A DNA stretch of 64,000 nt from Bog-257 sp963846715 (GCA_963846715.1 CAWJXA010000005.1:186001-250000), one strand, 5' to 3'; shown: positions 27,297 through 36,994, counted from the first letter of the stretch. Numbers and translations: made by a program. The notes: generated by a model not told the origin, from the sequence alone.

Positions 27297-27907
27297 ACTC
27301 TGGGACCAAATCACGGCTGCCAATGTACGCGGCAGTGCTGTTCTGCCTCGCGCTTTGCCCGATGCCCGCCGAAGCTCACCTGAACTCTACTGGCATGGGT
27401 CCGATCTACGACGGGTTGGTGCACTTTCTGATGAGTCCCGAAGACTTCGTGCCCGTATTGGCCTTAGCGTTGCTCGCCGGACTGCGGGGTGCCGCTTACG
27501 GACGACGCGCGCTGTTCACGCTACCAGCCGCATGGTTACTCGGTGGCCTCATTGGAATCAGCGCAGCGGCCACGAACGGGAACGCGATTGTCGCGGCGGT
27601 CTGGTTTCTTCTGTTAGGCGGGTTGCTGGCTGCTGATACGAAGCTTTCGCTGCGGATAATTACTGCATTGGCGGCGCTGCTCGGCCTGTACAACGGCTAC
27701 CTCAACGGGACTGGTATGGGACAGTTCGGCACCGCGTCGGTTGCTCTGCTGGGATTAGTGTTCGCGGTGTTCGTGCTGGTGGCCTTCGCAACCGCATTTG
27801 TCGTCCAGTTGCGCGCGCAGTGGGCCCGGGTAGCGGTGCGCGTGGCGGGAAGTTGGGTCTTCGCCAGCGGCCTTCTGATGCTGGGATGGGCAGTTCGAAG
27901 GCACTGA
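27293..27907 (+). CDS. Third HupE-like membrane protein
   Basis: 204 residues from ATG 27293, overlapping the upstream gene by 4 bp. Signal peptide (AVLFCLALCPMPAEAH) then six hydrophobic segments. It starts after the signal with HLNSTGMGPIYDGLVHFLMSPEDFVPVLALALLAGLRG, which resembles the HupE first block but lacks the HPxxGxDH metal motif. It is probably a diverged partner or scaffold of the preceding HupE. Last gene of the seven-gene operon. Confidence 0.7.
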   Translation: MNSGTKSRLPMYAAVLFCLALCPMPAEAHLNSTGMGPIYDGLVHFLMSPEDFVPVLALALLAGLRGAAYGRRALFTLPAAWLLGGLIGISAAATNGNAIVAAVWFLLLGGLLAADTKLSLRIITALAALLGLYNGYLNGTGMGQFGTASVALLGLVFAVFVLVAFATAFVVQLRAQWARVAVRVAGSWVFASGLLMLGWAVRRH

Positions 27908-27980
27908 GCCGTCTGTCTGGTCCAAACCTCGCTTAACGATTCTCGCCCCTGCGAAGCCAGCAAAATGATGACCCCCGCAA

Positions 27981-28020
27981 TACCGTAGTTCTTCGGTGCT
28001 CTCAGCGAGTAGTTTTCCGA
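27981..28020 (+). promoter_or_regulatory. Two-part GTAGTT element, copy D
   Basis: ACCGTAGTTCTTCGG then GAGTAGTTTTCCGA, cores at 27985 and 28009, 24 nt apart. Similarity to copy B continues downstream (CCAAAC and TATC-like positions). It lies 70 bp before the secreted DUF3395 gene. Confidence 0.65.
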
Positions 28021-28091
28021 ATATCTTACCGGCGACTCCAAACCTATCTTCAAGTGAAAGGCATTGGCCTTACATGGAAAGGATTAAGGAC

Positions 28092-28412
28092 ATGAGAATT
28101 GCACGCCTAGTTTTCCCAATGATTGCGCTTTTGATTTTCACAACCATTGTCTCGATTGTTCCTGCGCAGGCGCAGGGTCGTCAGCTCCACATCAACAAGG
28201 CCATTTACGGCAAGAACGGGCAGGGAGTCGACGTAACCAACCATCTCCGCTCGCAGATACAGAACAATTCCCTGGATGTGAAAGTCAACAACAAGAACAT
28301 GGGCGCAGATCCAAATGTAGGCGCGGACAAAAACCTGAAGGTTGAGTACACGTACCAGGGGCATACCAGCACCCGAATGGTCAAGGAAGGCGATCGCCTC
28401 AAGCTGCCCTGA
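28092..28412 (+). CDS. Small secreted DUF3395-type protein
   Basis: 106 residues from ATG 28092 (AAGGA upstream; ATG 28074 is an alternative). Signal peptide MRIARLVFPMIALLIF ending near PAQAQG. The mature ~75 residues match the DUF3395 pattern: INKAIYGKNGQGVDVTNHLRSQIQNNSLDVKVNNKNMG.DPNVGADKNLKVEYTYQG...VKEGDRLKLP. The domain is a small beta-sandwich of unknown role, often secreted in acidobacteria. It directly follows element D and is probably under its control. Confidence 0.8.
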   Translation: MRIARLVFPMIALLIFTTIVSIVPAQAQGRQLHINKAIYGKNGQGVDVTNHLRSQIQNNSLDVKVNNKNMGADPNVGADKNLKVEYTYQGHTSTRMVKEGDRLKLP

Positions 28413-28542
28413 TAAGCTTGGCACTGACTACAGATTCAAGAGCGGTCATAACCTTAGTTGATGCCATTGCGCGTTCCCTCTTCGTTTGTGACCACGACAG
28501 GGAGAGCCTGGCTGCTGCAGAGAGGCCCCTCGGCGCGGCGGC

Positions 28543-28583
28543 ACCGTAGTTCTGGGTTGCGCCTCCTGTGTAGTCTTCTTGGA
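28543..28583 (+). promoter_or_regulatory. Two-part GTAGTT element, copy E
   Basis: ACCGTAGTTCTGGG then GTAGTCTTCTTGG, cores at 28546 and 28570, again 24 nt apart. More degenerate than the others; it precedes a gene remnant, which fits decay together with its gene. Confidence 0.5.
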
Positions 28584-28657
28584 TACCTAGACGGCGCCTC
28601 TGACCTGATTCCTGAAACTCAATTCCGTGGAACTGGTCAACGATGATCGGGTAGGGT

Positions 28658-28876
28658 TTGACTGCCAGCAAGAAAGTGACAGGGGGGTCTCGCACCAAGC
28701 TCACGGTGGGAGCGACGATTGTCACCAGTTTCATCTTTCTGCTGCCTGCCACGCCGGTCTTCCTGCTGATCTGTGGTCACGACAGCACGGTCGCAAAAAG
28801 TACTGAAATCACCGCGCAAATTGACGGTGCTAACCCCGTTCTATTGGCAAGGTTGCTATGTCTTCTTCGAAGATGA
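28658..28876 (+). pseudogene. Fragment of a secreted/membrane acidobacterial protein
   Basis: A 72-codon frame with TTG start containing one hydrophobic helix (TIVTSFIFLLPATPVFLLI) and then CGHDSTVAKSTEITAQIDGAN. From memory this resembles the C-terminal block 'GkDitipkGteitayvnGd' of larger acidobacterial secreted proteins. If so, only the tail remains. The ribosome site is poor. It lies downstream of degenerate element E. The assignment is tentative. Confidence 0.4.
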
Positions 28877-29111
28877 CGCCACCGGAGACTTCTTCCTCAG
28901 TAGAGTGAAAACTGAGACGGCCAGCGCCGTGGAAAAAGGATAGACGACCGTGTCGCAGCCAACAATCGTCAAAGGCTTTGATTTTATAAAAGCGCCAAGA
29001 CCTAGTCGGGTTTGGGCATTTATGAATACCATACGCCATCGCGTCTCTCAGCGGCAGCAATGCCGTTCGTGAAGAGTGCGTATTTTATCTCAATTGCATA
29101 GGACGTCCTTT

Positions 29112-29851
29112 ATGCCACTTGCCGTCGAAGATCGGGAAAGAATTTCAAGCTACTGTAGGAGGGATATTCCAAGCGACATGCAGTGGTATGTCGACCAGTT
29201 CTCGTTTGTTACCGATTCGAAACTGCAAAGTCGATTGGGGCGCGCATTTTATTCAGCTCGGTACATCTCGAAACTCATGGAAGCGCTGCACGTCGCAGGC
29301 CAGGAGGTCGATCCATTCGTCAAGTTTCAGGTGATTCAGTACGCCTCGATTTACGAAGCGGTAACCGCTCACTTGCTGTGGAGCAGATACAAGAATCACC
29401 AGAGGTCAAGAGTATTCAGCTGCACAAGGGATACAAGAAAGTAGACGCCCTAGGCGATGCCAGCGAAATCAAATTCGGAGACGAGAAGCTCTATACATGC
29501 GTGTATCGCGACGTGACAATGTCGATAAAATCCATACCGTTTGCAAACAAGGTGGATTGTGCGGTCCGCATTGGGTTCGTAGACGCAACATACGCTGAAG
29601 AGATAAAGAAATTGTATCAGCTGCGCAACTTGGCACACATCGAAACCGAAGCTGAGAAACAGATCGAAATGAAAATCGAACATGCAAAGAGTGGTTACTG
29701 GCGGGTTAAACCATTCTTGCAGAAGATCGCACTTACCTTTGCCAACGAGAGGGTCGGCCTAATCCAGGGCAAAGCGCTGAACCATGTTGATGAGTTGACG
29801 GAGTGGACAGTTCATCCACAAAATGCAAAAATTCAGTTCAGTTTGCGTTAA
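29112..29851 (+). pseudogene. Frameshifted HEPN-like hypothetical protein
   Basis: Two frames join into one protein. The first runs from ATG 29112 to about 29400 (FYSARYISKLMEALHV, KFQVIQYASIYEAVTAHLLWSRYKN), the second continues with PEVKSIQLHKGYKKVDALG to the stop at 29851. Restoring one C in the run at 29398-29403 would rejoin them. The second half contains LYQLRNLAHIETEAEKQ, which resembles the RN..H motif of HEPN nucleases but with one residue fewer than the usual spacing. Base composition is more AT-rich than the neighbours, suggesting transfer. Either a recent pseudogene or a sequencing indel. Confidence 0.6.
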
Positions 29852-30206
29852 GCCCGAATTGGCGGCTGAACAGCTTCTCCTTCCAGCGTGACTCCATCTT
29901 TGCAAGCGCCTCAACATTCGCCGAGGAGGATGCGACCTCAAGGATGGACACTTGATAATCCGACGCAGGAATGTCCACCATTCTCTTGTTGCCGCCGTGT
30001 CCTGAAGCGACATATTCCTCCCATCGACCCCAGAAGCCTCCTATCCCATGAGCGAGCCCGACATACTGTTTGCCGCTGGTGGGACACGTTAGAAGGTATA
30101 TGCCATTTACTGATGCCAAGGCGATGCGCCACGACAACGGTACGCATACCAACGCGCTCAAATTCGACCGGAAGTCCAAGAAGCCAGGGAAAGGCGGTTC
30201 GCCCAC
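29838..30206 (-). pseudogene. N-terminally truncated GIY-YIG domain protein
   Basis: The C-terminal ~90 residues are a well-preserved GIY-YIG domain: VNGIYLLTCPTSGKQYVGLA, the GRWEEYVASGHGGNKRM block, DYQVSILEV, ALAKMESRWKEKLFSRQFGLN. The metal-binding Glu (ESRWKEKL) is kept. Upstream of about residue 30 the sequence stops resembling the family and runs into a different gene remnant, so the large N-terminal part is gone. It converges with and overlaps the HEPN-like frame by 14 bp. GIY-YIG domains cut DNA, but this copy is probably dead. Confidence 0.65.
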
Positions 30207-30289
30207 TGCGCGGCGAATTTCAATAACTCGTTTATCTTGCTTCCCCGCTCGCTGAACCCAGCTCCGAAACCCAGGTCCCCAATTGATCG

Positions 30290-30560
30290 TGAGGCGCCCT
30301 CGATACTAATGCAGGCGAGCGGCTTGGGCAAATCGTCTTCGTCCTTTCGGAAGACCACCGCCGCTTCCTGCACGGCAGGATGCTCAATTAACACGCGCTC
30401 AATCTCAATTGGGCTTACCCACACCCCGCTTACTTTCAGCATGTCGTCGGATCTTCCGGTGTACCAAAATACCGTCTTCATCCTAATAGTACTTGTCGCC
30501 AGTACGGATCCAGTGGCCCTCAATTGTGTCTTTCGCCCGCGTACTCGTGTGTGCACCGTA
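30290..30560 (-). pseudogene. C-terminal remnant of a benzoate-CoA ligase type acyl-CoA synthetase
   Basis: Two frames carry consecutive blocks of the family: KDTIEGHWIRTGDKYY, then after a TAG at the position of a usual Gln and a frame change, FWYTGRSDDMLKVSGVWVSP, IEIERVLIEHPAVQEAAVV and KDEDDLPKPLACI. GHWIRTGD and YTGRSDDMLKVSG are the A8-type hinge region of adenylate-forming enzymes. The N-terminal ~400 residues are absent, and at least one stop and one shift disrupt the rest: a decayed fragment. Confidence 0.7.
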
Positions 30561-30928
30561 TGCCAATCGCCCCCTTGCCATCTTTCCATTGCGCCAGTTT
30601 GCCGCTCGACGGATGATCCCAACCCAGCTTCCGATCCTTCGCCCTGCTCTCCCATCGCGCAACCTGACGCCCCGCCCGCAATCAAATCCCATAGGCCCGC
30701 GTCCGCCGCACCAGCGTCTTCCTCCTAGTCTCCTTATCGAAAACGCCTCGGATTCAGTCTTCCGCCCTCGCCACTGGTTCTGCCCGAGGTGTTTCCGATC
30801 AAGGCTAGCGACTATACGTTCAAGTGACGTGAAGGCGTTCACAACGACTTACGATCCAAGTGCCGATACGCCTGAGAGACAACAAATTGGACTCTTACGT
30901 CTCGGCGAGTATCGTTGGATTCGCAACA
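30561..30928. other. Non-coding or unrecognised debris
   Basis: About 370 bp between the ligase remnant and the beta-propeller gene. Frames are open on both strands but none gives a recognisable family; it may be older gene debris. Confidence 0.4.
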
Positions 30929-33697
30929 TCAAAACCATCCTGGCGAGAATTCGAAGGTCTGTTGCACCTGTTCCAGATTCAGCATTACGACGGCTTTCAG
31001 CCGCGCGTTTCCGTCCAGTCCTGCCCCGAACAAAGACAAAATTTGTGTGATGGTCGTCTCGCCGGAATTTCCGGATTTATAAGTAGGACTCGAGTTGCGA
31101 TCGGTGTAGTTCAATGGGACTGGAAGGAAGCTTTGGTCAAGCAAGATGATTCCAATTACATCGGTTTCCTGACAGCCGTGTACTGTAACCTGAAGGTTTC
31201 CCACCACGGCATCATAGGAAAACGACGCCTCTGGGGCCTTGATGGGGAGCATCGATGCCACTTCCGACAGCGCATAGGTACCAACCCAGAAAAGGCCGTC
31301 CTTCTTGTCGAACAGCTTCCAAGGTTCAAAGATGGATGATCCACCAAAAAACTCAGAGAGTTCGCCAGACAGGATCCGCGTGATAAGAGTGGCGAACCGG
31401 GTGTACGCAGTGGGAGGCCCGGAGGCCAGCTTCTCCAGATCGTGCAGAATCTTCCGCAGTTCTTCCAGGCTGAGGTCCTTCCACAAATCCTTCCAGGAAG
31501 GCAAGAGCTCTCCCAAGTCTGCCCAATGGGTCAGGTACGTAAAGAGCCATTCAATCTGCTTTAGAAGAGTAGTGGTGTAAGATGCGGTGAGCGAGACGCC
31601 CGCGTTTTCCTTCTGGCTGTGGCCCAGCTTGCCTGAAATGGTCAGTTGATCCAGCAGAATGGGAAAACCGGTGAGTTCGTAATAGCAAGGTCCTGAGGAC
31701 AGCTTGAAGTTACCATTCACGTACCACCCGGTAAACGTGTAGATCAGGTTTCTCGTTGGTGCACCGGAAGCTCCGCCGCTATAACTTTCGTAGGCATAGG
31801 CCACAGCGACGCCACTGGTTTCGTCAATCGATAAAAACTTAAACGGAATCGTTATCGTTGCTAATCCTAATTGATCGAGTGCCGGTACGATGAACGGTGA
31901 AAAGACCGACATCTGCTGAACGCAGTATTGAGTCGTCAAAACTCGCCCCCGAAGATCCGGGGGTTCAAGAGAGGGGTAAAGAAGACGGTAAACGCATTCT
32001 ACTTTGCCTAGTACCGATCCTTTGCCATCGTTGATCTGCAACTGAAAGCTACCCTGTTGTGCCTTCGGGACTGGTGGCGCTACATGTATCTGAGTTTTGT
32101 CGGCGCTCAGCTTCCAAGCATCATAAACTTCGCCATTGACGAGGACCTGACTATCCGATGGCAGTGCTGAGAAGGTGGATCGCTGGCTGGGGCTGCCGGA
32201 ACTGCGCGACAAACCTGCGAAGCTGATTGTCTGCCCGGCATCAATGGTTATCTGCGTCCCAGCATCCCGAGGCAGGATCTGCTTTGCCATCCGGCCTGCC
32301 GGAGAAATATAGCAAAGGCGTCTTCCTGTCTCCGGCAGATGATCGAAATAGCTGTCATTGGGATTCTTGTCAAAGAAGAGACTTACGTCATTTTGATAGG
32401 CATCGTAGGGGATAGAAAGAACAATACCGCCGGAGGTAGCTGTAACTACTCCGTGATTACCCAGAGCCACCGAAGAGTTGATCGCGGGATAGCGAAAAGC
32501 AGGCCAGAACGCCGGATCCGGACCGTCTTCTTTCGATTTCTCTGCGTAAAAGGCGGCAACATCGTAGGACCATCGCCGCCGCCCCTGGGGATCCAATGCG
32601 TAAAGCAAACCGTTGCCACTACCAACATAGACCAGGTATGGGGCGATCTCCTCGGGATCAGGTCCAAGGCCAGCGGGGCTGAGGCTCAGCATCGCTGTAG
32701 GATCAAGTCCAATGGCCGCAGAGCTGAAGCTTGGCATCCCGGTAAAGAACTCCCACACGACCTCCGGGGTTGAGCCGCCGATGTCCAGGGCCCGCAGCAC
32801 ACCATCCGACGACGTGACAAAAATTCTGTTGTCCTGATCGGATAATGCCGGCGACGCATAGATGAGGCTGCCAGTGGGATGGACCCATTGTATAGTTCCA
32901 TCATTGCCATTCAGGCAGTAGATCTTCCCGTCGAACGCGCCAAAAATGACGCGATTATCCACGGTGACGGCAGGCGAAGACGCGCTGAGATTGCCGATTC
33001 GGCGCTCCCAAAGCTCCGCTCCGCAACTTGGATCAAGCGCATAACAGGTCATATCGGCAGAGACGAAATAAAGCGCCTTTTGATCGGAAGAGAACGCACA
33101 CGCGCTCCAGATAAAGAAGCCGGTAGGAAATCCCCACTGGAAAAACCCCGGTTTCGTCGGGCTGCAACAGAAGAGGAAAAAATTGTCGCAACCGGCAAAC
33201 AGGTTCCCGCGGCTGTCGTTGACCACGTTGCCTTCCAGCCAGTGGATGGTGCTGGGGGAACTTACTTTACTGTCCCCGAGCCAGTGGCGGTTTCCCGAGA
33301 TGTTAATGAACTTGCTAGAACCGGACAAGAGTGGTGAGGTTTCTAGAGAATACAGACTAAAGTTCCCACAGGGGAAAAACAGCTGCGCGTCAGATATCAA
33401 ACAGGCAGCTGAATCAACAATATTGGGATCATTGTTGTCTCGATAGGGGTACACCAGGCCAGTTTCCGTGCAGGCATAGAAAATGAAGTTCGACGAGCCA
33501 ACGTAGATCGTTTCATCGGACCCGATGACGGGTGTGGCGTTGATCAGGCTGAGAGAACCTGCCGGACTCCAAGCATTAGTATCGACGTAGCGAATTGAGG
33601 AACCTGGTTGAGGACTCCACCCGAATATGCGACAACCGGTGTTGCGGAAATCGCCTCTCATTTTCGGCCATGGAATACTGTTGTCCGAAGAAGACAT
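30929..33697 (-). CDS. Large PQQ-like beta-propeller repeat protein
   Basis: 922 residues from ATG 33697 (GAGGAG eight bases upstream). The first half shows propeller-type repeats: ATPVIGSDETIYVGSSNFIFYA, SADMTCYALDPSCGAELWE, PAVTVDNRVIFGAFDGKIYCLNGNDGTIQW, PALSDQDNRIFVTSSDGVLRALD and VYVGSGNGLLYALDPQGRRRWSYD. These are PQQ-like blades and need not bind PQQ. The second half (~430-922) is unassigned, with beta-rich stretches and an acidic helical region. There is no signal peptide. With the phosphoesterase and FAD-oxidase genes downstream of its strand orientation it may form one accessory group. Confidence 0.75.
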   Translation of the reverse strand: MSSSDNSIPWPKMRGDFRNTGCRIFGWSPQPGSSIRYVDTNAWSPAGSLSLINATPVIGSDETIYVGSSNFIFYACTETGLVYPYRDNNDPNIVDSAACLISDAQLFFPCGNFSLYSLETSPLLSGSSKFINISGNRHWLGDSKVSSPSTIHWLEGNVVNDSRGNLFAGCDNFFLFCCSPTKPGFFQWGFPTGFFIWSACAFSSDQKALYFVSADMTCYALDPSCGAELWERRIGNLSASSPAVTVDNRVIFGAFDGKIYCLNGNDGTIQWVHPTGSLIYASPALSDQDNRIFVTSSDGVLRALDIGGSTPEVVWEFFTGMPSFSSAAIGLDPTAMLSLSPAGLGPDPEEIAPYLVYVGSGNGLLYALDPQGRRRWSYDVAAFYAEKSKEDGPDPAFWPAFRYPAINSSVALGNHGVVTATSGGIVLSIPYDAYQNDVSLFFDKNPNDSYFDHLPETGRRLCYISPAGRMAKQILPRDAGTQITIDAGQTISFAGLSRSSGSPSQRSTFSALPSDSQVLVNGEVYDAWKLSADKTQIHVAPPVPKAQQGSFQLQINDGKGSVLGKVECVYRLLYPSLEPPDLRGRVLTTQYCVQQMSVFSPFIVPALDQLGLATITIPFKFLSIDETSGVAVAYAYESYSGGASGAPTRNLIYTFTGWYVNGNFKLSSGPCYYELTGFPILLDQLTISGKLGHSQKENAGVSLTASYTTTLLKQIEWLFTYLTHWADLGELLPSWKDLWKDLSLEELRKILHDLEKLASGPPTAYTRFATLITRILSGELSEFFGGSSIFEPWKLFDKKDGLFWVGTYALSEVASMLPIKAPEASFSYDAVVGNLQVTVHGCQETDVIGIILLDQSFLPVPLNYTDRNSSPTYKSGNSGETTITQILSLFGAGLDGNARLKAVVMLNLEQVQQTFEFSPGWF

Positions 33698-34484
33698 GTT
33701 CTTACGCTCCTCGTGTTTCACAGCACGTGCAGCCGATTAAAACACGACATACTTGCAGCCGCAACCTCCCAATCGCTTCACCCACCACATTCTTGTGACG
33801 CACACGCTCTTCCGAGATGCGTCACGGGTCTTGGGTCTCAGTAGATCCAGCATTCGGATTCGGAGTTTCATTGCAGGCTCGCAAAACATTGTCATAGGCA
33901 AACCGAAAGGCCTGCGGTTGCAAAACCGAATCTCAGAAGGGAGTTGTGGATCCATTGATGAATTTATTCAGTGGTACTGCTCCGAGCCTCGGCTGTCATT
34001 CACCGCCCTCCGCGCCTGACCACCCTGGGGACATTTCGAGGCTTGTAAAACATGTCCTGGACTCGACAACCGAGGTGTCCTGCTACGCACTGCGGGTGAC
34101 GGGTGGAAGTCCTAACAGTGGTGAAATCTTCGCCTGCCGCCACTACTACGGGTTCGCATATCAGAGCAAGAGTAAGCTTAGGTTCCGTGCAATTGAAGCG
34201 AGTTGTTAAAACACTACATTCCGGGCATCGGAGTTTCCTGGTGGAATGGCGAAACCCACCTGCCGCTCTTCTTCTGCTAGAGCGAACTCGCGACGACCTT
34301 GCCCGGTATTTCTTTTCCACCGCAGGTTCCGGCCTGAGTAGCGTTGTAGGTCATCATGACGGTGTCGGGGCAGGCTTTTGATCATCCGAAAGCATACCGG
34401 ACCGAGACCAGGGCCATGGCCCCTTAGATCTAAGAAGGGAAGCATGGGTACGGCGGCACCAGATGCTACTCACAAAACTAAGCA
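33698..34484. other. 0.8-kb spacer without a clear gene
   Basis: Short frames only, none with a family match or convincing start. It should hold the promoter of the minus-strand beta-propeller gene close to 33700-33760, but no clear -35/-10 pair was seen. Confidence 0.45.
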
Positions 34485-36509
34485 TCAGCTCTTTTTCCTT
34501 TGGGCGAGTTTCCGTTGCATCTGCACAGTCCGCGCCTTCTCCATTACATGCGCGGCGTAGGTTTCAGCGTCGGCCCGGGTTCGAACTGTCGCGTATCTGG
34601 TTCGAGTGGCAGCAAGATCTTCTGGCGTCCCGTCCGACAACTCAAGATCCGTCTTGTGAAGGATCGCCAAGGCTCCGACCAGATTGCCGGACTGGGGCAG
34701 CGGCTGCGACAAAATCAAGGCCCTTCCGCTCTTCGTTAGGGTAGGACTCGTGAATTGGCGGGGAGGCAGCCGGCGTGGTAGTACAGCCGGCATGTCCTGC
34801 GATGTGGCCTGTGACAGAAGGTCGTACGGACTATTGGCCGTGGCGTCCCGATTGGTTAGCGGAGTCAAGTTCCAGAGCTTTTCCAACAGCGCCAGGACCG
34901 AAGAGTGATCGTACGGCGTAGAATCCACCGTGCCGGCTGTGATGAGCGGCGAAACTAATACGGCCGGCACGCGAACTCCCAAGGTCGTGAAGTCGAAGCC
35001 GTGAGTGTTGTAGCCGTACTGCGGGTTGTCTCCCGGAGCAGTGACGCCGGTGGGCGGCGAGACCGAGTCGTAGAACCCGCCATGTTCGTCGTAAAGGACG
35101 ATCAACAAGCTGGTGTTCCAGTAAGGTGAGTTCCGGATTGCTCCATAAACGTAGCTCAGCAGATTCTCTCCCCCAGCGGAATCGTCCATTGGATGCTGAG
35201 ACGAACCCCCTGCATATGTACCCCCCGTCACATCTCCGTAGTTCGGCTCGATAAACGTGTAAGGATAGGGATAGGGCCCTTGCAGGTCGCCCTGCAAGTC
35301 TTTTAAGGAATGAATATCTGCCATTGTCACGCCCTGTAGGGCCGACACCTGCGCCACTCCGCCGACGATCGACCCATTCTGCGGGTCATCACTGAATATG
35401 CTGGGACCGACGATAGGTGGATAGGTATCGTTGTAAAAACGATACGGAATGTTCGCCCCGTCCAGCTTCTGATAGATGGATCCGTTGGGATATTCGAAAC
35501 CGTCGCCCGGCAGCTCCCACTTTTTCATCTGGTCCTGAGTCGGGCTATCGTCCATGCCCGAGGAGGAAGCGCCGTGCAGAAAGAAACGGTTAGGCCATGT
35601 CGGACCCGGCAGCGAGGAGTACCAGTGATCGCAAATCGCACCCAGCTGTGCCAACCCGTAAATATTAGGCAACTGGGTTTGCGTGGCGAAGCAGTCCATG
35701 ATCTCGCCGATGTCTTGCGAGGGCGGGGGAGCAGGGGGCGAGGGTGGGGGGTCTTCACTGGTGGAGGTTGAATAATTGGCGGCGAAGCCGGAGTTATTGA
35801 TCGACGGATATGACTGGCCGGTTGGCGGAGGCCAAGGAGCGTTCTGGCCATACGGAGCGTTTTCGCCGGACTGGCCGCAGAGCTGCTCCACAACATCGAG
35901 AAATTCGTGACCAGGATCCGTAGGCATGGGTACCTGGGCGCTTGACTGCACGTTATAGGTCTCTGTGCCCTGCCCTGTGGCAATCGAGTTCGAATTGGAC
36001 GTGGTGGCTGCGGTAATTCCCGGTATACCCGACATGGCGAAGACATTGTCGAACGAATGATTTTCGAGCATCACGACGAATACGTGGGTAATCGGCGTAG
36101 CCGGCGTGAGCTGCATCATTGGCCCGGTGCAACCGTTTGTAGGCAGCGAGACATTAAAGGTCGAGGTGTCGACGGACAGGTTGATCGTGTTGCCGACGTC
36201 GCCGCTCTCCAACTGGCACTCCTTCCAGTAGTCCGTCCAAAAGGGAATAAAATTTTCGCCGCTGACATAAAAGCCCGCGTTTGGGCCGCTTGTGACGTGA
36301 ATCAGCACGGACCAGTAATCAAGAACTCCCCAGTCTGGGAATCCGGTCTTGTAGTAGACCGTCAGCGGCCCTGCGGATTGGCCGGAGGGCACGTCATACC
36401 ACGCGCCAGCCTGAGTGCCGTTAGTGCTGTTCTCGTGAAACAGATATATGTTCGCGTTTCCGCCAGTATTGTTGGTGATATAGACGGTCCCTGTCTGTTG
36501 GGTAGCCAC
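34485..36509 (-). CDS. Phospholipase C/acid phosphatase-type phosphoesterase
   Basis: 674 residues from GTG 36509 (AAAGAGAG upstream), chosen because the earlier in-frame codons look non-coding. Residues ~1-145 form a beta-rich domain of unknown type (TGTVYITNNTGGNANIYLFH). The alkaline-phosphatase-superfamily phosphoesterase domain follows: HVFVVMLENHSFDNVFAM, GPTWPNRFFLHGASSSG, YDEHGGFYDSVSPPTGV, LGVRVPAVLVSPLI, YDHSSVLALLEKLW. These are the metal and active-site blocks of bacterial phospholipases C and AcpA-type phosphatases. No Sec or Tat signal is visible, unlike most relatives. All key motifs are intact. Confidence 0.85.
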   Translation of the reverse strand: MATQQTGTVYITNNTGGNANIYLFHENSTNGTQAGAWYDVPSGQSAGPLTVYYKTGFPDWGVLDYWSVLIHVTSGPNAGFYVSGENFIPFWTDYWKECQLESGDVGNTINLSVDTSTFNVSLPTNGCTGPMMQLTPATPITHVFVVMLENHSFDNVFAMSGIPGITAATTSNSNSIATGQGTETYNVQSSAQVPMPTDPGHEFLDVVEQLCGQSGENAPYGQNAPWPPPTGQSYPSINNSGFAANYSTSTSEDPPPSPPAPPPSQDIGEIMDCFATQTQLPNIYGLAQLGAICDHWYSSLPGPTWPNRFFLHGASSSGMDDSPTQDQMKKWELPGDGFEYPNGSIYQKLDGANIPYRFYNDTYPPIVGPSIFSDDPQNGSIVGGVAQVSALQGVTMADIHSLKDLQGDLQGPYPYPYTFIEPNYGDVTGGTYAGGSSQHPMDDSAGGENLLSYVYGAIRNSPYWNTSLLIVLYDEHGGFYDSVSPPTGVTAPGDNPQYGYNTHGFDFTTLGVRVPAVLVSPLITAGTVDSTPYDHSSVLALLEKLWNLTPLTNRDATANSPYDLLSQATSQDMPAVLPRRLPPRQFTSPTLTKSGRALILSQPLPQSGNLVGALAILHKTDLELSDGTPEDLAATRTRYATVRTRADAETYAAHVMEKARTVQMQRKLAQRKKS

Positions 36510-36994
36510 AAGCGCTCTCTTTCTGCGGAAAGGCTGGATTGATGGGCGGTCTCCTACCCACGGGGCTACCGCTTGATATACCCGACTGAGTGGTCGCTTA
36601 TTATGGTCGAGAAATAAGGTATGAATTCTGTGCTGAATCGAAATCGTTGTAAGTAGCAAGAAGGTGCTGGGTGTTCAATCACGACGACGGTTGAATAACA
36701 ACGATGACAAAGGGGTATAAGTTACCGGGTCTGAGGCTTGAACGTGATTGGGGAAAACCGTCGTGCCTTCAATGAGGGCCCAAACTGCAAAAATGACAAT
36801 TAAGGCAAGAAGGAAAAGCGACTGGCATTTCAGCGCACCTGAATAAGACGCTCTCGATTGGTCCTGCAGCATCCAACTCTGCATGCCAAGCAGGCGCGGC
36901 CTTTCGAAGCAGCACCTTGACATCGCTGAAGGCGCGTTTCCCGCCGAGGAGTTGAAGCAGGAGTTTCCGTCCATCGCGATTCCTATTCGGGCCG
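36510..36994. other. Spacer; possible small membrane peptide on minus strand
   Basis: About 485 bp. On the minus strand, 36675-36830 encodes SLFLLALIVIFAVWALIEG followed by a short polar tail, which looks like one membrane helix, but no ATG/GTG with a ribosome site fits it. Could be a remnant or a missed microprotein. Confidence 0.3.

Noticed and set aside
34570..34600. GGTTCGAA-like tRNA T-arm string
   Set aside because: It lies inside the phosphoesterase gene and no cloverleaf can be drawn around it.
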